From an uncultured Desulfobacterales bacterium (lineage in GTDB: Bacteria > Desulfobacterota > Desulfobacteria > Desulfobacterales > UBA11574): a DNA stretch of 5,761 bases. How positions within the stretch are numbered: the first letter of the stretch is position 1; each line of letters opens with the position of its first letter. Location of the stretch: assembly GCA_937925895.1 (NCBI GenBank), contig CALANC010000442.1, positions 1 through 5,761 of the forward strand, given 5' to 3'. Positions 5,366 to 5,761 of the stretch are shown here, piece by piece. The notes below the pieces were generated by a model that ran no database searches, was not told where the DNA came from, and saw only the letters and a program-made list of their open reading frames with translations. The translations under genes were made by a program, and so were the position numbers.

Positions 5366-5761
5366 TTAACCTCGGGAAATTTCGTCCTCTGTGAGATAGC
5401 ACGCCGGGTCTGGAGCCCAAATATCGCCTGTCACCGCCTCTGACCGAACCCTGAAATTACCTGCGCAAACATCCAGCCATCGACATGCCGCACACCTTCC
5501 TTTGGCATACTTTTTCTTTTCTTTAAGTTTTCTCATAAGGGGGTCAGAAGTGTCCAGCCAAATTTCAGAAAAAGGTTTTTTCTTTACATTACCGAAACTG
5601 TAATGCCGCCAGAATTGGTCGGCATGGACTTCACCATCCCAGCCTATGCATCCGATACCTATACCGGAGCTGTTGCCCTCAGTCATCTTAAGAAGCTCGA
5701 GCACCTCTTTGGCCCTGGCGGGATTTTGTTTTAACAGCCTCAAGTAAAGATACGGGCCGTC
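5366..5761 (-). CDS. ahbC: AhbC/NirJ-like radical SAM protein, C-terminal part (runs off window)
   Basis: Only the last 131 codons are in the window; the frame is open to the right edge (DGPYLYLRLLKQNPAR...), so a TTG at 5741-5743 is an internal leucine and not a start. The visible part is the SPASM-like auxiliary iron-sulfur region, with cysteines at visible residues 38, 90, 93, 99 and 121 (GIGCIGWDG, GRCAACRWLDVCAGN, DPACYLTEDE). The segments ADQFWRHYSFGNV and RVRSEAVTGDIWAPDP match what I recall of NirJ/AhbC rather than AhbD. AhbC removes acetate side chains from 12,18-didecarboxysiroheme in the alternative heme route of sulfate reducers and archaea; NirJ acts in heme d1 synthesis. The adjacent hemB and the suggested lineage favour AhbC. 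The N-terminal radical SAM CxxxCxxC motif lies outside the window, so this rests on the C-terminal half alone. Confidence 0.82.
   Translation of the reverse strand, partial: DGPYLYLRLLKQNPARAKEVLELLKMTEGNSSGIGIGCIGWDGEVHADQFWRHYSFGNVKKKPFSEIWLDTSDPLMRKLKEKKKYAKGRCAACRWLDVCAGNFRVRSEAVTGDIWAPDPACYLTEDEISRG

Noticed and set aside
5366..5743. A complete 125-residue protein starting at a TTG
   Set aside because: The frame stays open to the window edge and the added residues (DGPYLYL) continue the family sequence, so it is the truncated C-terminus of a longer radical SAM protein.
1..5761. CRISPR arrays, tRNA/rRNA genes, insertion sequences with terminal repeats, prophage or defence genes
   Set aside because: I looked for repeat-spacer patterns, cloverleaf-like sequences, terminal inverted repeats and characteristic proteins, and saw none that could be supported.

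Overview
The window looks like an ordinary chromosomal segment of a strictly anaerobic, probably sulfate-reducing member of the Desulfobacterota (Desulfobacterales-like). The clues are a long PPi-type phosphofructokinase, hemB next to a NirJ/AhbC-type radical SAM gene (the siroheme-dependent alternative heme route), moderate GC, and no sign of phage or plasmid functions. The lineage is an inference from gene content; there is no rRNA or other marker.

Layout, left to right. Bases 1-285 are AT-rich and hold no intact gene, only a short tandem repeat, small hairpins and a possible decayed minus-strand reading frame. A minus-strand gene (286-1161, TTG start) encodes a guanidino-group-modifying enzyme of the DDAH/arginine deiminase/amidinotransferase superfamily. 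A divergent intergenic region (1162-1515) holds a good sigma70-type promoter facing right, a weaker candidate facing left, and a 10-bp perfect inverted repeat in the leader of the next gene. Two plus-strand genes follow, 54 bases apart and probably co-transcribed: a 700-residue diphosphate-dependent phosphofructokinase (1516-3618) and a CBS-CBS-ACT protein resembling AcuB (3673-4278).

They converge, across only 22 bases, on a minus-strand heme operon. This operon is read from the right edge as the C-terminal part of an AhbC/NirJ-like radical SAM protein (runs off the window, 5366-5761), then a 90-base gap with a 28-base near-perfect dyad, then hemB (4301-5275).

Together the genes suggest two modules. 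One is reversible, PPi-linked glycolysis/gluconeogenesis with a possible nucleotide- or metabolite-sensing partner. The other is the start (porphobilinogen synthase) and a late step (didecarboxysiroheme deacetylation) of tetrapyrrole synthesis. I see no clear evidence of a wholly new system. The points most worth following are the PFP/CBS-ACT pairing, the dyad ahead of hemB, and the unknown substrate of the DDAH-like enzyme.
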